This document shows, in pieces, positions 63,302-64,000 of a DNA stretch of 64,000 bases (the stretch's first letter is position 1; each line of letters opens with the position of its first letter). The position numbers and the translations under genes were made by a program. The notes beneath the pieces are model-generated. The model did not search any database and was not told the origin of the DNA. It saw only the letters and a program-made list of their open reading frames with translations. Source of the DNA: Exiguobacterium sp. s122 (lineage in GTDB: Bacteria > Bacillota > Bacilli > Exiguobacteriales > Exiguobacteriaceae); contig NZ_JACSMD010000001.1 of assembly GCF_018618475.1 (NCBI RefSeq), positions 186,001-250,000 on the forward strand. The letters run 5' to 3'.

Positions 63302-64000
63302 TGGGTCATGAGTTTCCCACCTATTCTCTACAACTTGGAGATTACACGCTTTATGGGAGCTGGACGAACGTCATCACGGTGCTGATCGCTTCACTGCTCG
63401 TCTTCACGTTCGCCGTTTGGGGAACACGACGCTTGGCAATGAAGCCGACTGGCAAACAGAACTTCATGGAGTTCTTTGCAGAATTCGTACGCGGAGTCAT
63501 CTCGAGTGCGATGGATTGGAAGACGGGCGGACGCTTTATCTCGTTCGGAATGACATTGATTTTGTTCATTCTATTTTCAAACTTGATGGGTCTACCGTTT
63601 AACGTCATCTCTGGTCACTACTTATGGTTTAACTCACCGACAGCCGACCCGTATGTCACATTGGCGTTGTCGACACTCGTCGTTGCAATGTCGCACTACT
63701 ACGGCGTGAAGCTGCACGGGTTAAAGCACTATTCGGCGGAGTACGTCAAGCCGGTCTGGTTCTTATTGCCGATCAAGCTCATCGAGGAGTTCGCGAACAC
63801 CTTGACACTCGGTCTGCGTCTTTACGGTAACATCTTTGCCGGTGAAATCATGATTACCATCATCTTGGGACTCGCAATTACGGCACAAGGAGCACTAAAC
63901 CCGCTCGGTGCTGTGTTCGCAATCTTCCCAATGATTTTATGGCAAGGTTTCTCAATCTTTATCGGGGTTATCCAATCCTACATTTTCCTGACGCTTGCAA
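63301..64000 (+). CDS. atpB: ATP synthase subunit a (partial, runs off the window)
   Basis: The first 233 codons of the F0 subunit a. Five helices are visible, including the proton-channel helix LIEEFANTLTLGLRLYGNIFAGE with the essential Arg in LRLYGN, and a QGFSIFIGVIQSYIFLTLA segment that is the last helix. The normal length is about 240, so only a few codons are missing. RBS AAGAGGTG lies within atpI. Confidence 0.96.
   Translation, partial: MGHEFPTYSLQLGDYTLYGSWTNVITVLIASLLVFTFAVWGTRRLAMKPTGKQNFMEFFAEFVRGVISSAMDWKTGGRFISFGMTLILFILFSNLMGLPFNVISGHYLWFNSPTADPYVTLALSTLVVAMSHYYGVKLHGLKHYSAEYVKPVWFLLPIKLIEEFANTLTLGLRLYGNIFAGEIMITIILGLAITAQGALNPLGAVFAIFPMILWQGFSIFIGVIQSYIFLTLA

Overview
The window is a chromosomal segment from a low-GC Gram-positive bacterium of the Bacillales, most likely Exiguobacterium (inference from gene content and order; I could not run a search). 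The coding sequence is fairly GC-rich, with GTC/CTC/GAC/GCG-heavy codons. Ribosome binding sites are strong AGGAGG-type, intrinsic terminators are numerous, and the gene order follows the Bacillus subtilis block rpoE-pyrG-spo0F-fbaA-tal-murAB-glpX-rho-rpmE-tdk-prfA-prmC-ywlC-ywlE-rpiB-ywlG-glyA-upp-atpI-atpB. The spore gene spoIIR and its neighbours ywlA, mntP and ywlD are absent from their usual places. This fits a non-sporulating relative that nevertheless keeps a Spo0F-like regulator.

Layout. 1-1.35 kb: end of speE, speB and a DUF2294 gene (polyamine synthesis). 1.33-2.5 kb: an SbtA-like transporter with its own promoter and a structured, terminator-ending leader RNA. 2.5-8.9 kb: a lower-GC island with a UDP-sugar dehydratase, a degenerate epimerase, a sugar aminotransferase and a degenerate formyltransferase-like protein, together with two proteins made only of the ~62-residue homing-endonuclease-associated repeat. 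8.9-14.4 kb: a TipAS-type MerR regulator, acetyltransferases, an alpha-glucosidase with a LacI-type operator, ywiB and small hypotheticals. 14.4-20.8 kb: fadF under a FadR-type operator, mgtE, a HemAT-like aerotaxis sensor and a transporter. 20.9-34.3 kb: rpoE, pyrG (with a poly-G-type attenuator), a VTT membrane protein, an acetyltransferase, an old-yellow-enzyme oxidoreductase, glpD (with leader terminator), spo0F, fbaA, tal, a catalytically altered murA paralogue and glpX. 34.3-38 kb: inserted ABC-2 exporter, a small heme-copper-oxidase-like membrane protein, a DUF421 protein and a secreted NlpC/P60 hydrolase. 38.1-47.3 kb: rho to glyA. 47.3-52.8 kb: envelope genes around an ArlRS-like two-component system. 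52.9-64 kb: upp, an osmoprotectant ABC transporter, a P-type ATPase, glcDF and the start of the atp operon.

The most notable signals are: the orphan leader RNA before the SbtA-like gene; the stand-alone repeat proteins flanking a bacillosamine-type sugar cluster; a MurA paralogue with Tyr in place of the catalytic Cys; and two promoters around the two-component system that share an 11-bp-period direct repeat at identical spacing. I saw no tRNA, rRNA, insertion sequence or CRISPR array.
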